Position numbers and translations under genes: made by a program. The notes beneath the pieces were generated by a model. It was not told the DNA's origin. It worked only from the letters and a program-made list of their open reading frames with translations, and searched no databases. DNA of 64,000 bases from Leisingera daeponensis (GTDB lineage: Bacteria; Pseudomonadota; Alphaproteobacteria; Rhodobacterales; Rhodobacteraceae), in the NCBI RefSeq assembly GCF_019801465.1, contig NZ_JAHVJA010000003.1, positions 62,001 through 126,000 on the forward strand, written 5' to 3'. This document shows positions 35,295 to 43,504 of this stretch, one piece after another (the first letter of the stretch is position 1; each line of letters begins with the position of its first letter).

Positions 35295-36662
35295 TCAGTC
35301 GAGGAACCGCTTGGCGGCCGGCAGGTGCTGCATCAGCAGGTAATAGGAGACGCCGGCGGGCAGCAGGCTGGCGTACCAGGAGATGCCGGAGAAGATCAGC
35401 GCCGCTGCAACCCCGATGCCCATGGCAATCACTGCGGCCCAGTTCACGCCCTGATAGGGGCCGGTCTCGTCATAGAGCTTGTCCAGATCCAGTTCCTGCT
35501 TGCGCAGGATAAAGTAGTCCACCACCAGGATCGCGAAGATCGGGCCCAGGAAGGCGGAATAGGTCTGGATGAACAGGCTGAGGCCGGCGGCGGACTCGTC
35601 CTTTACCAGCTCCCAGGGGAAGGTGGCGAAGGCCAGCAGACCGACGATCACGGCGGAGGTCTTGAACTTGATCTTGAAGACGTCCATCAGCGCGTAGGCC
35701 GGCGGCACCACGTTGTTCAGGATGTTGGTGGTGACCTGCGCAAAGGCGATGAACAGCAGTGTGATGACCAGCAGCGGCTTGTTGTCGACAGCGCTGGAGA
35801 ACACCTTGATCGGGTCAACTTCGCCGGTGGCACCGGAGACCATCAGACCGATCAGCCCCATAAACAGTGTCGCGGGCAGGATCGAGTTGGCATAGATCGC
35901 CACCTGGCGGAACGGCCCGACGTTGCGGCGCAGCTCGCGCGAGTAATCCGACACGTTCAGCATCATGGTGCTGTAGATGCCCAGGAACAGCATCGTGGCT
36001 CCCCAGAAGGGCGCGCCCCAGGTGCCTTCGACATTGACCAGGTTTGCAGAGATTTCGTCACCGTATTTGCTGATCACGCTGAAGAACATGTAGACCAGCG
36101 AGCCGATGATGAAGACGGACCCGATGTTCTCCAGCCATTTGATGCCGTGGAATCCCAGCACCGACAGACCGATCTGCAAGAGCTGGAAGCCGATGAAGAA
36201 CGCCACCATGTTGTCATAGCCGAACAGCGTGTCGGAGACGAGGTTCAGCGCCCCGGCGCCGATCCAGCTCTGGAAGCCGAACCAGACGATGGCCGGGACT
36301 GAGCGCACCAGCGCCGGCAGGCGGGTGCCGGCGAAGCCGAAGGCGGATCGCGCCTGCACCATGAAGGGGATGCCGTATTTGTGGCCGGCCTGGCCGTTGA
36401 TCATCAGCGCGATGCCGATCACCGTGCAGCCGATGGCGATGGCGACAAAGGTCTGCAGCAGGTTCAGCGTGCCCACCAGGCCGGAGCCGATGGTGAACGT
36501 GCCGATCGACACGCAGCCGCCGAGCCAGGCAAACAGGTAGGACCACGGATCCATGATCCGCGTTTCCTGCGGTGCAAGGCTCTCCTCCCCGATCCCCTTG
36601 CTGCTGTGGTCCTCTATGCCGGCGCCTTCAACCGCGGCTTCCAGTTCTGCGTTCATGGTCAT
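35295..36662 (-). CDS. NCS1 family permease (hydantoin/allantoin/cytosine type)
   Basis: 455 residues from the ATG at 36662, which follows GGGAGGAAGAC. It is an inner-membrane transporter with about 12 helices. The first helix SYLFAWLGGCVSIGTFTIGSGLV, then GHKYGIPFMVQARSAFGFAGTRLPAL (the conserved NCS1 loop), and LNVSDYSRELR all match the NCS1 family, which moves nucleobases, allantoin or hydantoins with H+ or Na+. It is followed upstream, on the same strand, by a racemase gene 22 bases away, which points to hydantoin-like or related ureide substrates. Confidence 0.85.
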   Translation of the reverse strand: MTMNAELEAAVEGAGIEDHSSKGIGEESLAPQETRIMDPWSYLFAWLGGCVSIGTFTIGSGLVGTLNLLQTFVAIAIGCTVIGIALMINGQAGHKYGIPFMVQARSAFGFAGTRLPALVRSVPAIVWFGFQSWIGAGALNLVSDTLFGYDNMVAFFIGFQLLQIGLSVLGFHGIKWLENIGSVFIIGSLVYMFFSVISKYGDEISANLVNVEGTWGAPFWGATMLFLGIYSTMMLNVSDYSRELRRNVGPFRQVAIYANSILPATLFMGLIGLMVSGATGEVDPIKVFSSAVDNKPLLVITLLFIAFAQVTTNILNNVVPPAYALMDVFKIKFKTSAVIVGLLAFATFPWELVKDESAAGLSLFIQTYSAFLGPIFAILVVDYFILRKQELDLDKLYDETGPYQGVNWAAVIAMGIGVAAALIFSGISWYASLLPAGVSYYLLMQHLPAAKRFLD

Positions 36663-36684
36663 GTCTTCCTCCCTGACGATACCA

Positions 36685-37383
36685 CTATTTCCGGTTGGGG
36701 CGCGCATAGGCGCCGATTTTGCTGGTCTTCAATCCGCTGCCCGCCAGCGCCTCGACCATCCGCGTGGCGGTGCTGACCCCGTCGATGACCGGGATGCCGG
36801 TCTCCTCGCTGAGCCATGCGGTGAGGTCGGCCATGCCGGCGCAGCCCAGGACCACCGCCTCGCAATGGTCCTCCTCGATGGCGCGCAGGATCTCGGCACG
36901 GACTTTCTCGCGGGCGCCGGACCCTTCCTCCTCCAGCGCCAGCACCGGGATCGCGGCGGACCGGACCCGGCGGCATTGGTGGCTGAGGCCGTAGCCGTGG
37001 ATCAGGTGCTCGATCACCGGCACCGAACGCGGCAGCGTGGTCACCACAGAGAACGAGGTCGCCAGCATGCTGGCGGCCTTCACTGCCGCCTCGCAGATGC
37101 CCAGGACCGGACCGCTGGCCAGCTCGCGGCAGGCGCCGATGCCGGGATCGTCGAAACAGGCGACGACGATGCCGTCCACGCCCTGCTCCTCGCCCGCCGC
37201 CACCTGCGCCAGCAGGCCTGGCAGCGACATCGCTTCGTCGAAATGGCCCTCGATGCTGGCCGGTGCCCCGGCCGCGGTCGCGCCCAGAATGGTCACGCCC
37301 GGGCTGGCAGCGGCCTTGGCGGCCTCGACGATCTTCGCTGTCATCGTCTCGGTCGAGTTGGGGTTGACGACCAGAATTTTCAT
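36685..37383 (-). CDS. Asp/Glu/hydantoin racemase family protein
   Basis: 232 residues from the ATG at 37383, which has AAAGGAGG 5-12 bases upstream. It belongs to the Asp/Glu racemase superfamily of the hydantoin racemase type: MKILVVNPNST at the start, first catalytic cysteine in VVACFDDPGIGAC, second in VVLGCAGMADL. Such enzymes racemise 5-substituted hydantoins or allantoin; some relatives isomerise maleate. It is co-transcribed with an NCS1 permease and divergent from a GntR regulator. No hydantoinase or carbamoylase is in the window, so the pathway is incomplete here. Confidence 0.8.
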   Translation of the reverse strand: MKILVVNPNSTETMTAKIVEAAKAAASPGVTILGATAAGAPASIEGHFDEAMSLPGLLAQVAAGEEQGVDGIVVACFDDPGIGACRELASGPVLGICEAAVKAASMLATSFSVVTTLPRSVPVIEHLIHGYGLSHQCRRVRSAAIPVLALEEEGSGAREKVRAEILRAIEEDHCEAVVLGCAGMADLTAWLSEETGIPVIDGVSTATRMVEALAGSGLKTSKIGAYARPNRK

Positions 37384-37395
37384 ATGCGCCTCCTT

Positions 37396-37429
37396 TGTTG
37401 TCATTTATTGTTAACAATATTTGACAACA
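37396..37429. promoter_or_regulatory. 34-bp palindromic operator candidate
   Basis: Outer arms TGTTGTCA (37396-37403) and TGACAACA (37422-37429) are perfect inverted repeats centred exactly on the inner palindrome ATTGTTAACAAT (37407-37418). Only two base pairs between the arms and the core fail to match. It lies 13 bases upstream of the racemase start and 88 bases from the divergent GntR start. Confidence 0.7.
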
Positions 37430-37517
37430 CGTCAAGCCGGATGCGCCGGGGCGCCATTGCCAAGCGCCCGGGCGGCCCTTAAGTTGCGGCGGTGCAGGAA
37501 AACTTTTTCGAGGCTCC

Positions 37518-38213
37518 ATGAAGGATTCTCCCGAAGATCAGATCGTGAATGCGATTCTCGACGCAATTGCCGAACAGCGGCTGCCCGCGGGCACCAAGCT
37601 GGGCGAGCAGGCGCTGAGCGATCTGTTTTCCTGCAACCGCGCCAATGTGCGCCGGGCGCTGGCCTCACTGGCGGCGCAGCAGGTGGTGGAGCTGCGGCCG
37701 AACCGCGGCGCCTTTGTGATGACGCCTTCGCCGAAGGAGGCGCGTGACATCTTCCAGGCCCGCCGTGCAATCGAGCGCACCATCGCGCGCCATGCTTCCG
37801 GGCAGGCCTCGGCAGAGGATATTGCCTTTCTGCGGGACAACATCCTGGAGGAAGCCGAGGCGCGCAAAGCGGGCGACAAACCGGCGGAGCTTCGCGCCTC
37901 GCGCCAGTTCCACATGCGGATTGCGCAGATTGCAGGCAATCTGGTGCTGGAGCGGTTCCTGTCGGAACTGACCATGCGCAGCACGCTGATCCTGGGGCTG
38001 TACTCGCCCACCGGCAGCTCCTCCTGCGCAGAGGATGAGCACGACCGGATCGTCGATGCGCTGGCGGCAGGCGCCACGGATGAACTGGTCCGGCTGGCAG
38101 ACGAGCACCTGCGCCATCTGGAGGCCGGGCTGAACTTCGATGAGCCGCCCGCCGCCCCGATGAGCCTGAGGGAACAGCTGATGGCACCGCGCAGCACGCC
38201 GAACGCCAAGTAA
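37518..38213 (+). CDS. GntR family (FCD) transcriptional regulator
   Basis: 231 residues. The N-terminal winged HTH is GTKLGEQALSDLFSCNRANVRRALASLAAQQVVELRPNRGAFV. The C-terminal FCD domain is all-helical (ARDIFQARRAIERTIARHA onward) and carries HMRIAQIAGN and a DEHDRIVDALAAG region, where the metal- or ligand-binding histidines of FCD proteins lie. It is divergent from the racemase/NCS1 operon with a strong palindrome between, so local repression by this protein is likely. It stands as a single gene. Confidence 0.85.
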   Translation: MKDSPEDQIVNAILDAIAEQRLPAGTKLGEQALSDLFSCNRANVRRALASLAAQQVVELRPNRGAFVMTPSPKEARDIFQARRAIERTIARHASGQASAEDIAFLRDNILEEAEARKAGDKPAELRASRQFHMRIAQIAGNLVLERFLSELTMRSTLILGLYSPTGSSSCAEDEHDRIVDALAAGATDELVRLADEHLRHLEAGLNFDEPPAAPMSLREQLMAPRSTPNAK

Positions 38214-38432
38214 GGCAAGCGCTCCCCAAGCCCCTGCCGCCGTTTGCTTCCCGGATGCGGACCGCGCTGGAGCAGCCGCGGGAATAATTACATCCCTGAC
38301 GTGTGTTTCTGACCTTTCAGGCTGATGCGCCGCGCCTTTGCCGCCCGCTAGAGTCAATGCAGGCCGGTGCCAGTCGGTGCCGCGGCCGCATGACCCGCCG
38401 GTGTTCCGGCGTTTATCTGATGGGAGACTGAC

Positions 38433-38612
38433 ATGACTGCATATCTGAAAACGATGCTGTCCAAGCTGCGCCGTGATGAGCGCGGTGTGACACTGGTGGA
38501 ATACGGCATTGCCATTGCCTTGGCTGTGGGTGTTGGCACAGCTGCGCTCACAGCTCTTAGCGGGGACATCACAACCGCTATGGGTGTGGCGGGCGCAGCG
38601 ATGCCAAACTGA
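38433..38612 (+). CDS. Flp-type pilin
   Basis: 59 residues, read directly: MTAYLKTMLSKLRRDERG, then VTLVEYGIAIALAVGVGT. It shows the Flp pattern: a short basic leader, a Gly-type prepilin cleavage site before VTLVEYGIAI with the conserved Glu and Tyr, and a hydrophobic helix. GGGAGA precedes the ATG at 38433. It is the structural subunit for the Tad pilus encoded downstream and is separated from cpaB by a 10-bp hairpin. Confidence 0.9.
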   Translation: MTAYLKTMLSKLRRDERGVTLVEYGIAIALAVGVGTAALTALSGDITTAMGVAGAAMPN

Positions 38613-38637
38613 TTTTTGCTAGGCCAAGTGAAGGCCT

Positions 38638-38678
38638 GCGGCACAGGTTTTGCCAAGGGGGAGCGGGGCCTGTGCCGC
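38638..38678 (+). terminator. stem-loop between flp pilin gene and cpaB
   Basis: GCGGCACAGG (38638-38647) and CCTGTGCCGC (38669-38678) are perfect 10-bp arms around a 21-base loop. There is no T run. It may stabilise the abundant pilin mRNA or limit read-through into the assembly genes. Confidence 0.5.
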
Positions 38679-38805
38679 CTGACAGCCGCACCAGACCACA
38701 GCGGCAGCAAGCACGGCAGGAAGCAGAAGCCTGCGGACTCTTCAGTCATCGAACAGCCGGGCCCGTCCTTCTGCTGCGCACGCCAGCGACGAAAGGATGT
38801 TTGGC

Positions 38806-39615
38806 ATGAATATTTCATCACTTCTCAGCATGATTTCCGGACTGGCTCTGGCCGGCGGCTCTGCCTATGTCGCCAAGGACTACATTGACGGCCGGACTGT
38901 GACCGCCGGTCAGGAAGGGGCGCTGGTGGAGGTTGTGGTGGCCTCGCAGGACATCGCCTTCGGCACGGCGCTGACAGCGCAGTCCCTGACCACCATTGCC
39001 TGGCCTGCCGAAGCGCAGCCCGCGGGCACTTTCAACAGCTTTGCCGTGCTGCTGCCGGAACCCGGCAAGCCGCCGCGCCGCGCCCGCCGGGCGATTGCGC
39101 AGGGGGAGCTGATCCGCGATTCGAAGATTTCCAATTTCGGCGAGAAGGTGACGATCGTTCAGACGCTCAGCCCGGATCACCGGGCGATGGCCATCAAGGT
39201 CAGCGCAGAAACTGCGGTGGGCGGCTTTGTGACCCCCGGCGACAGCGTTGATGTCCTGCTGACCCAAGGCCGCGAAGCCAGCCTGAAAACGGTCACCATC
39301 CTGCAGAACGCCCGCGTGATCGGGGTGGACCAGGATGCCAACCAGGAAACCGACACGCCGGGGGTGGCCCGCACCGTGACGGTGGAAGTGACACCGGAAG
39401 AAGGCCAGCGCCTGGCGCTGGCGCAGCGGGCCGGCACGCTGAGCCTGACCTTGCGCAACGTGGACACGCCCGAAGACGAGGTGCCGCTGGACTCGATCAG
39501 CCTGAACGACGTGCTGCGCAATCTGCGGCCGCAGCAGGAGGACGCCCCGCAGCGGGTGCGCAAGACCGTCCTGATCCGCCGCGGCACCGAAGTGTCCGAA
39601 ACCGAAATCCGCTGA
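38806..39615 (+). CDS. cpaB: Flp pilus assembly protein CpaB/RcpC
   Basis: 269 residues from the ATG at 38806, with AAAGGA about 10 bases upstream; an ATG 9 bases earlier would lack a ribosome site. A single N-terminal helix precedes an SAF-like domain (VEVVVASQDIAFGTALTAQSLTTIAWPAE) and the RcpC region (AMAIKVSAETAVGGFVTPGDSVDVLLTQ). CpaB sits in the periplasm and supports the pilus secretin in other Tad systems. In those loci cpaB is normally followed by the secretin gene cpaC/rcpA; here the next gene is a TadG-like one. Confidence 0.88.
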   Translation: MNISSLLSMISGLALAGGSAYVAKDYIDGRTVTAGQEGALVEVVVASQDIAFGTALTAQSLTTIAWPAEAQPAGTFNSFAVLLPEPGKPPRRARRAIAQGELIRDSKISNFGEKVTIVQTLSPDHRAMAIKVSAETAVGGFVTPGDSVDVLLTQGREASLKTVTILQNARVIGVDQDANQETDTPGVARTVTVEVTPEEGQRLALAQRAGTLSLTLRNVDTPEDEVPLDSISLNDVLRNLRPQQEDAPQRVRKTVLIRRGTEVSETEIR

Positions 39616-39645
39616 GTGCAGCTGCCCCGGGGAGCCTTGCCAGAT

Positions 39646-41103
39646 ATGCGCCTGAACATGCACATCAGACAGTTCGCACGAGGCGACAGCGGCACCATGC
39701 TGGTGACCTGGGGTCTGACCTTCGTGGTGCTCCTGGGGATTGCCGCGATGTCCTTTGACCTGGGCCGCACCGGCATCACCCGCAGCGAGCTTCAGGCGTT
39801 TACCGACAATGTGGCGCTGGCCGCCGCCGGCGAGCTGGACGGCAAGGACGACGCCATCACCCGTGCCCGTGCCGCGGCCGCCAATCTGATCAGCGACCGT
39901 AAGACCTTCGGCACCGGCGGCAGCCTGCTCAGCGGCGATACCGATTACACGCTCACCTTTTATTCCGAACTGCCGGAGGATGACACCGCCGTCCTGACCG
40001 CTGTCACTGGTGATCCGGCGGAGGCGGTCTTTGTCCGCGCCGAGGCCGCGCCGAGCACGGTTGGCGCCTACTATGGCGCTGCCTTTGCCGCGCTGACCGG
40101 CACAACCCGTCCGAATGAGCAGGCGCGGGCGTCTTCAGTGGCGGGTTTTACCCAGTACGCCTGCGACATCACCCCGCTGATGTTCTGCATTCCGCCGGGG
40201 TTTTCCGCGGATGCCAGCATCGGCGAGATGATCCTGCTGCGCTCCGGCGGCAACGGGTCCGCCTGGGGGCCGGGGGATTTCGGGTTTCTTGATCCGGCCA
40301 AGGTGCTGGTCGATGATGATGGCCCCTGCGCCGGATTGAACGGCGCGCAGCTGGATGCCTGCCTGCTGGGGGCCGAGGGCAGCATCACCCAGTGCTTCAG
40401 CCAGCGCGGCGTCGATATCGAACCGGGCCAGAAGGTCGGCATCCGCGACGCCATCTTCAACGTGCGCTTTGACATCTACAAGGCGATCATGAACGGCAAG
40501 CGCAACAATCCCGACTACCCGCCCGCGCCCAATGTCATCAAGGGCGTCGTGCCCAACGGCGGCGGCAGCTGCATCGGCAGCAATGAGGAAGTGTCACCGG
40601 ATACCGTGGGACTGCCCCGCGACGACTGCTTCGGCAGCGGTGGCTGCAGCCGCTATGGCGACGGCAACTGGGCTGCAGGGCGGGCCGCCTATGTTGATAC
40701 CAACTATGGCGGCACCGACCCGCATCCCGGCGCCAGCACCCGCTACGAATACTATCTGGAGGAAATCAACGCGGCAGGCGGACCGGGCGGCAATGGCAGC
40801 ATTCTGTCGGGCCTGTCGGAGACAGGTCGCCCGGTCTGCTCGCCGAACCAGAGCGCCGACCCGCAGCGCCGGGTGGTGATCGCTGCCGGCATTGACTGTA
40901 CGGCCAATCCGATCAGCGGCTCGACCACGGATGTGCCGGTCGAGGAGTTCGTGAAGCTCTTCCTGACCGAACCGGTGGGAGATGACGGCGCCTCGCCGCC
41001 GACCGTGGATATCTGGGGCGAGGTTGTCGGCAGCGCCGGCGGCGGCGCCGGGGGCACTGGCGATGCGGGCATCTTCCGCGACGTCGTGCAGCTGTACAGG
41101 TGA
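39646..41103 (+). CDS. TadG-like pilus assembly protein
   Basis: 485 residues from the ATG at 39646; GGGGAG lies 11 bases upstream, and a GTG at 39616 directly after cpaB is an alternative. The N-terminal Tad domain (FARGDSGTMLVTWGLTFVVLLGIAAMSFDLGR) carries a prepilin-like helix. The rest is a long extracytoplasmic region with several paired cysteines (YACDITPLMFCIPPG; DDCFGSGGCSRYG), likely disulfides. TadG-type proteins are pseudopilin-like minor components of Tad pili. It overlaps the next gene by 4 bases. Confidence 0.8.
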   Translation: MRLNMHIRQFARGDSGTMLVTWGLTFVVLLGIAAMSFDLGRTGITRSELQAFTDNVALAAAGELDGKDDAITRARAAAANLISDRKTFGTGGSLLSGDTDYTLTFYSELPEDDTAVLTAVTGDPAEAVFVRAEAAPSTVGAYYGAAFAALTGTTRPNEQARASSVAGFTQYACDITPLMFCIPPGFSADASIGEMILLRSGGNGSAWGPGDFGFLDPAKVLVDDDGPCAGLNGAQLDACLLGAEGSITQCFSQRGVDIEPGQKVGIRDAIFNVRFDIYKAIMNGKRNNPDYPPAPNVIKGVVPNGGGSCIGSNEEVSPDTVGLPRDDCFGSGGCSRYGDGNWAAGRAAYVDTNYGGTDPHPGASTRYEYYLEEINAAGGPGGNGSILSGLSETGRPVCSPNQSADPQRRVVIAAGIDCTANPISGSTTDVPVEEFVKLFLTEPVGDDGASPPTVDIWGEVVGSAGGGAGGTGDAGIFRDVVQLYR

Positions 41104-41612
41104 GCGGGATGGGGGATGCAAAACATACCGCAGCTGGCTGGGCCGCCTTTCGCAAAGGAGAAGAGGGCGCGGTGCTGGTGGAATTTGCTTTGATGCTGCC
41201 GCTGATGCTGCTGGTTTTTGCGGTGATCATCGAAGGCGGGCGGATGATGTGGTCCTATCAGGCGGCGGTCTCCGGCGTGCGCGACGCGGCGCGCTATCTG
41301 GCGCGGGTGGCGCCGCAGGACATCTGTTCTTCGGGCGGCTCTGTGGCGGCGCATCAGCCGCAGCTGCTGGACATCGTGCGCGAAAGCATTTCAGGCGATG
41401 CGCTGTTCCCGGCCGGCCTTGCGGTGACGTCCGTCACCCCAAGCCTGACCTGCCAGGCGGGCAGCTACCGGATCTCGCCGGCGCCGGTGGTGGAGGTGCG
41501 GGCCAATCTGACCATGACCTTCCCGTTTACCGGGGTCTTCGCGCTGAACGGCGGCAGCCTGAACACCATCAATACCGTCATCACCGATCAAAGCCGGGTG
41601 TTCGGCACATGA
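41100..41612 (+). CDS. TadE-like pseudopilin
   Basis: 170 residues if started at the GTG overlapping the previous stop (GTGA); the ATG at 41109 gives 167. The prepilin-type motif is FRKGEEGAVLVEFALMLPLMLLVFAVIIEGGRMMW, with the conserved glutamate five residues after the cleavage site glycine. TadE proteins are processed by the locus prepilin peptidase. It overlaps the following TadF/E-like gene by 4 bases, so the three pseudopilin-like genes are all coupled. Confidence 0.85.
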   Translation: MSGMGDAKHTAAGWAAFRKGEEGAVLVEFALMLPLMLLVFAVIIEGGRMMWSYQAAVSGVRDAARYLARVAPQDICSSGGSVAAHQPQLLDIVRESISGDALFPAGLAVTSVTPSLTCQAGSYRISPAPVVEVRANLTMTFPFTGVFALNGGSLNTINTVITDQSRVFGT

Positions 41613-42253
41613 CCGGGCCGGGTCGGGCATATGCGGCGCTGCGCCGGTTCCGCCGGGAGCAGGACGGGGCCGCGCTGGTAGAACTGGGCGTTGCGATCCC
41701 GCTGTTCCTGCTGCTGTTCATGGGCATCATCGATTTCGGCCGCATGGCCTTTCACTATGTCGTGGCGGAGCGCGCGATGAACGTGGCGGCGCGGGTGGCG
41801 GCAGTGCGGCCGCCGGCCTGCGCCGGGGTGCCGGAAATCCACCGGCGCGATCCTTCTGCCAGCGGCACGCTGCCCAATTTCGGCACGTCCTGCCGGGCCG
41901 GGCCGGATATCTGCCTGAATGCGGGCACCGTGACCTGCGCCGGCTCCGCTGCCAATGCAACGGCTAATGAAATCTGGGCTCTGGTGCGCGGAGCGATGCC
42001 GCCCGATGCCACCATCGCAGCGCTTTCGTTCAGCTACAGCTACGACGGCAGTCTTGGCTTTCTGGGCGGACCTTACGTTCCCGTGGTCACGGTGGAACTG
42101 CAGAACCAGACGTTTGAATTCGTGTCGCCGCTGGGGCGGTTGGCGGCGCTGGCCGGGGCCGCGGGGGGCTCAGGCCTGGGCGCCTCGGTGCCGTTTCCGG
42201 CGATGAGCGTTTCACTGCCGGGCGAGGACCTGGCGCTGGGGCAGAGCGGCTGA
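41609..42253 (+). CDS. TadE/TadF-like pseudopilin
   Basis: 214 residues from the ATG at 41609, which overlaps the previous stop (ATGA). The motif RREQDGAALVELGVAIPLFLLLFMGIIDFGRMAFHY is a prepilin-like helix with a Glu at the usual place. The rest is extracytoplasmic, with a cysteine-containing section (PPACAGVPE; CRAGPDICLNAGTVTCAGS). I cannot separate TadE from TadF by sequence; position after a TadE-like gene favours TadF. Confidence 0.8.
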   Translation: MTGPGRAYAALRRFRREQDGAALVELGVAIPLFLLLFMGIIDFGRMAFHYVVAERAMNVAARVAAVRPPACAGVPEIHRRDPSASGTLPNFGTSCRAGPDICLNAGTVTCAGSAANATANEIWALVRGAMPPDATIAALSFSYSYDGSLGFLGGPYVPVVTVELQNQTFEFVSPLGRLAALAGAAGGSGLGASVPFPAMSVSLPGEDLALGQSG

Positions 42254-42276
42254 AGCGATAGAGAAAGGAGAGGCCG

Positions 42277-43503
42277 ATGCAGGCTGAGACACAAACCATC
42301 GTGGTAATCTCCAAGGACCCGGCGGTCAGTGCGCTGGTTGCCAGCGTGGCCCAGTTCCAGCCCGGCACCGGAGTGCGGAAATGCGCCTCTGCACTGGGTG
42401 AAATCAACGGCACGGCGTTGCAGCTGGCGGAAGAAAACGACCTGATCATCTTCCGGGCGGACGGGGAGCCCGGGCGCGACGCGGCCGCGGTGCGGGAAAT
42501 CCTGCGCCACACCGGCGGCGCGGCGCGGATTCTGGCGCTGGCGGATGCAAGCATGCCGCTAGCCGATCTGCGGCTGCTGACAGAGGCCGGGGTGCGGGAG
42601 GTGCTGCCCGACAGCGCGTCGGCTGATGAACTGTCCGCGGCGATCCGCGCCTGCCTGAATCATGAGGAGCCGCAGCCCGCCGCTGGCGCCCGCAGCAGCC
42701 GCGAGGGGATGGTGGTTGCGGTCAGCCAGTCCTGCGGCGGGGCCGGGGCGACGACGCTGGCGGTGAACCTGGCCGACTGCCTGACCCGGCGCCGCGGCCT
42801 GCGGCGGCAGGAGGCGGAGTTCCGGGTCGCCCTGCTGGACCTTGACATCCAGTTCGGAACCGTCGCCAGCTTCCTCGATCTGCCGCCGAACCGATGCCTC
42901 TATGAACTGGCCAGCGAAGGGTTTGTGCCTGACAGCGTTTTTGCGGAACAGTCGCTGAGCGAGGCGGCGCCCGGCCTGTGGGTGCTGGCCTCGCCGGCCG
43001 AGATCGCGCCGCTGCATGCGCTGAAACCGGAGCAGGTACAGGCGCTGATTGCGCATTTGCGCCTGCAGTTCGACTTCGTGGTGATCGGCCTGCCGCGGGC
43101 TCTGGCCGAATGGCTGACGCCGGTGCTGGAGGCCAGTGAACGGCTGCTGATGGTGACTGGCAGTTCGGTGCCTGCAATCTGCCAGGCACGGCGGCTGCTC
43201 GACTTTTACGCCGAGACCAGCATGAGCCTGCAGGCCGAGATCGTGATCAGCCGCGAGCGCAAACCGCTGCTGGCCGCCAGCCACCACAAGGAGGCTGCCA
43301 GGCTGCTGCAGAAACCGTTCAAGTACTGGCTGCCCAACGACCCGTCGGCGGCGGCAGCGGCGGCAGACCGGGGGGTGCCGCTTTCGGTGGCAGCCGGGCG
43401 TTCCGCCTTGGCCAAGGCGGTCCGGCGCCTGTCCCAGGATCTGATCGAAACACGAAATGCCCGCGCCCATGCGGCGCAGTCCCAGCACGGAAAGGCGGTT
43501 TGA
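42277..43503 (+). CDS. cpaE: pilus assembly ATPase-like protein CpaE/TadZ
   Basis: 408 residues. An N-terminal receiver-like domain (TIVVISKDPAVSALVASVAQF; LTEAGVREVLPDSASADEL) lacks an obvious phospho-acceptor. The C-terminal ParA/MinD-like domain has CGGAGATTLAVNLAD as the deviant Walker A, with GAGATT instead of GKGGVGKT, as in other CpaE/TadZ proteins. LLDLDIQFGTVASFLDL is Walker B-like. TadZ proteins mark the pole or site of pilus assembly. It starts 24 bases after the TadF-like gene and ends 1 base before cpaF. Confidence 0.85.
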   Translation: MQAETQTIVVISKDPAVSALVASVAQFQPGTGVRKCASALGEINGTALQLAEENDLIIFRADGEPGRDAAAVREILRHTGGAARILALADASMPLADLRLLTEAGVREVLPDSASADELSAAIRACLNHEEPQPAAGARSSREGMVVAVSQSCGGAGATTLAVNLADCLTRRRGLRRQEAEFRVALLDLDIQFGTVASFLDLPPNRCLYELASEGFVPDSVFAEQSLSEAAPGLWVLASPAEIAPLHALKPEQVQALIAHLRLQFDFVVIGLPRALAEWLTPVLEASERLLMVTGSSVPAICQARRLLDFYAETSMSLQAEIVISRERKPLLAASHHKEAARLLQKPFKYWLPNDPSAAAAAADRGVPLSVAAGRSALAKAVRRLSQDLIETRNARAHAAQSQHGKAV

Positions 43504-43504
43504 G

